Origin: Helicobacter sp.
Lineage (GTDB): Bacteria; Campylobacterota; Campylobacteria; Campylobacterales; Helicobacteraceae
Assembly: GCA_029257755.1 (NCBI GenBank)
Contig: JARIAP010000068.1
Span: 1 to 6,503 of the forward strand
DNA length: 6,503 bases
Direction: 5' to 3'
Shown: positions 6,445 to 6,503 of the stretch, piece by piece
Position numbering within the stretch: the stretch's first letter is position 1
Layout: each line of letters begins with the position of its first letter
Notes under the pieces: model-generated
Seen by the model: the letters and a program-made list of their open reading frames with translations, nothing else
Databases searched by the model: none
Told to the model about the DNA's origin: nothing
Made by a program: the position numbers and the translations under genes

Positions 6445-6503
6445 TGTGAATTCCATTTATATATATTTATTTAACTATATTGTTGTGTTAATTAGTTTTG
6501 ATT

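Noticed and set aside
1..6503. Mobile element, CRISPR, toxin-antitoxin or defence system
   Set aside because: No transposase, terminal repeats, spaced direct repeats or defence domains were seen. Every sizeable gene belongs to a housekeeping or lineage-core family.

Overview
The window is a very AT-rich bacterial chromosome segment of housekeeping genes. The best fit is a Campylobacterota (epsilonproteobacterial) genome, probably Helicobacter or a close relative. This rests on the base composition, a class II J-domain protein (CbpA) followed directly by a MerR-type HspR, a small protein that looks like the epsilonproteobacterial family DUF2603/UPF0763 next to argF, and a SecA whose repaired length (865 aa) matches my memory of H. 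pylori SecA. The species cannot be fixed from the sequence alone.

Layout, left to right. Positions 1-28 hold only the first nine codons of a leftward gene. Its start and ribosome binding site are visible, and a 14-bp palindrome lies between it and argF. argF (238-1209, +) encodes ornithine carbamoyltransferase. Its end overlaps the start of the DUF2603-like gene (1173-1616, +), so the two probably form a translationally coupled pair. A 122-bp gap carries a good extended -10 promoter and two AT dyads in front of cbpA (1739-2623, +), hspR (2654-3028, +) and secA (3068-5664, +), which are closely spaced and probably co-transcribed. The 263-bp gap after secA contains a 12-bp inverted repeat and a 30-codon single-helix membrane ORF (5792-5884, +) with some CcoS-like features. 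lspA (5928-6404, -) converges on this region and has its own extended -10 promoter near the right edge.

The most important observation is that secA is broken. The reading frame stops at 4805-4807, and the rest of the protein continues in the -1 frame from an ATG at 4804. One added G at about 4802 would restore a continuous 865-aa SecA. The two pieces meet in an ATGA stop/start overlap exactly where the ATPase motor ends and the C-domain begins. A sequencing error or recent single-base deletion is the simplest explanation. A genuinely two-piece SecA is possible but unproven.

Functionally, SecA drives preprotein export and LspA processes exported lipoproteins. CbpA and HspR form a chaperone/repressor pair, and ArgF serves arginine synthesis. 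I found no tRNA, rRNA, insertion sequence, CRISPR array or defence system. Apart from the secA break and the small-ORF region this is an ordinary core region.
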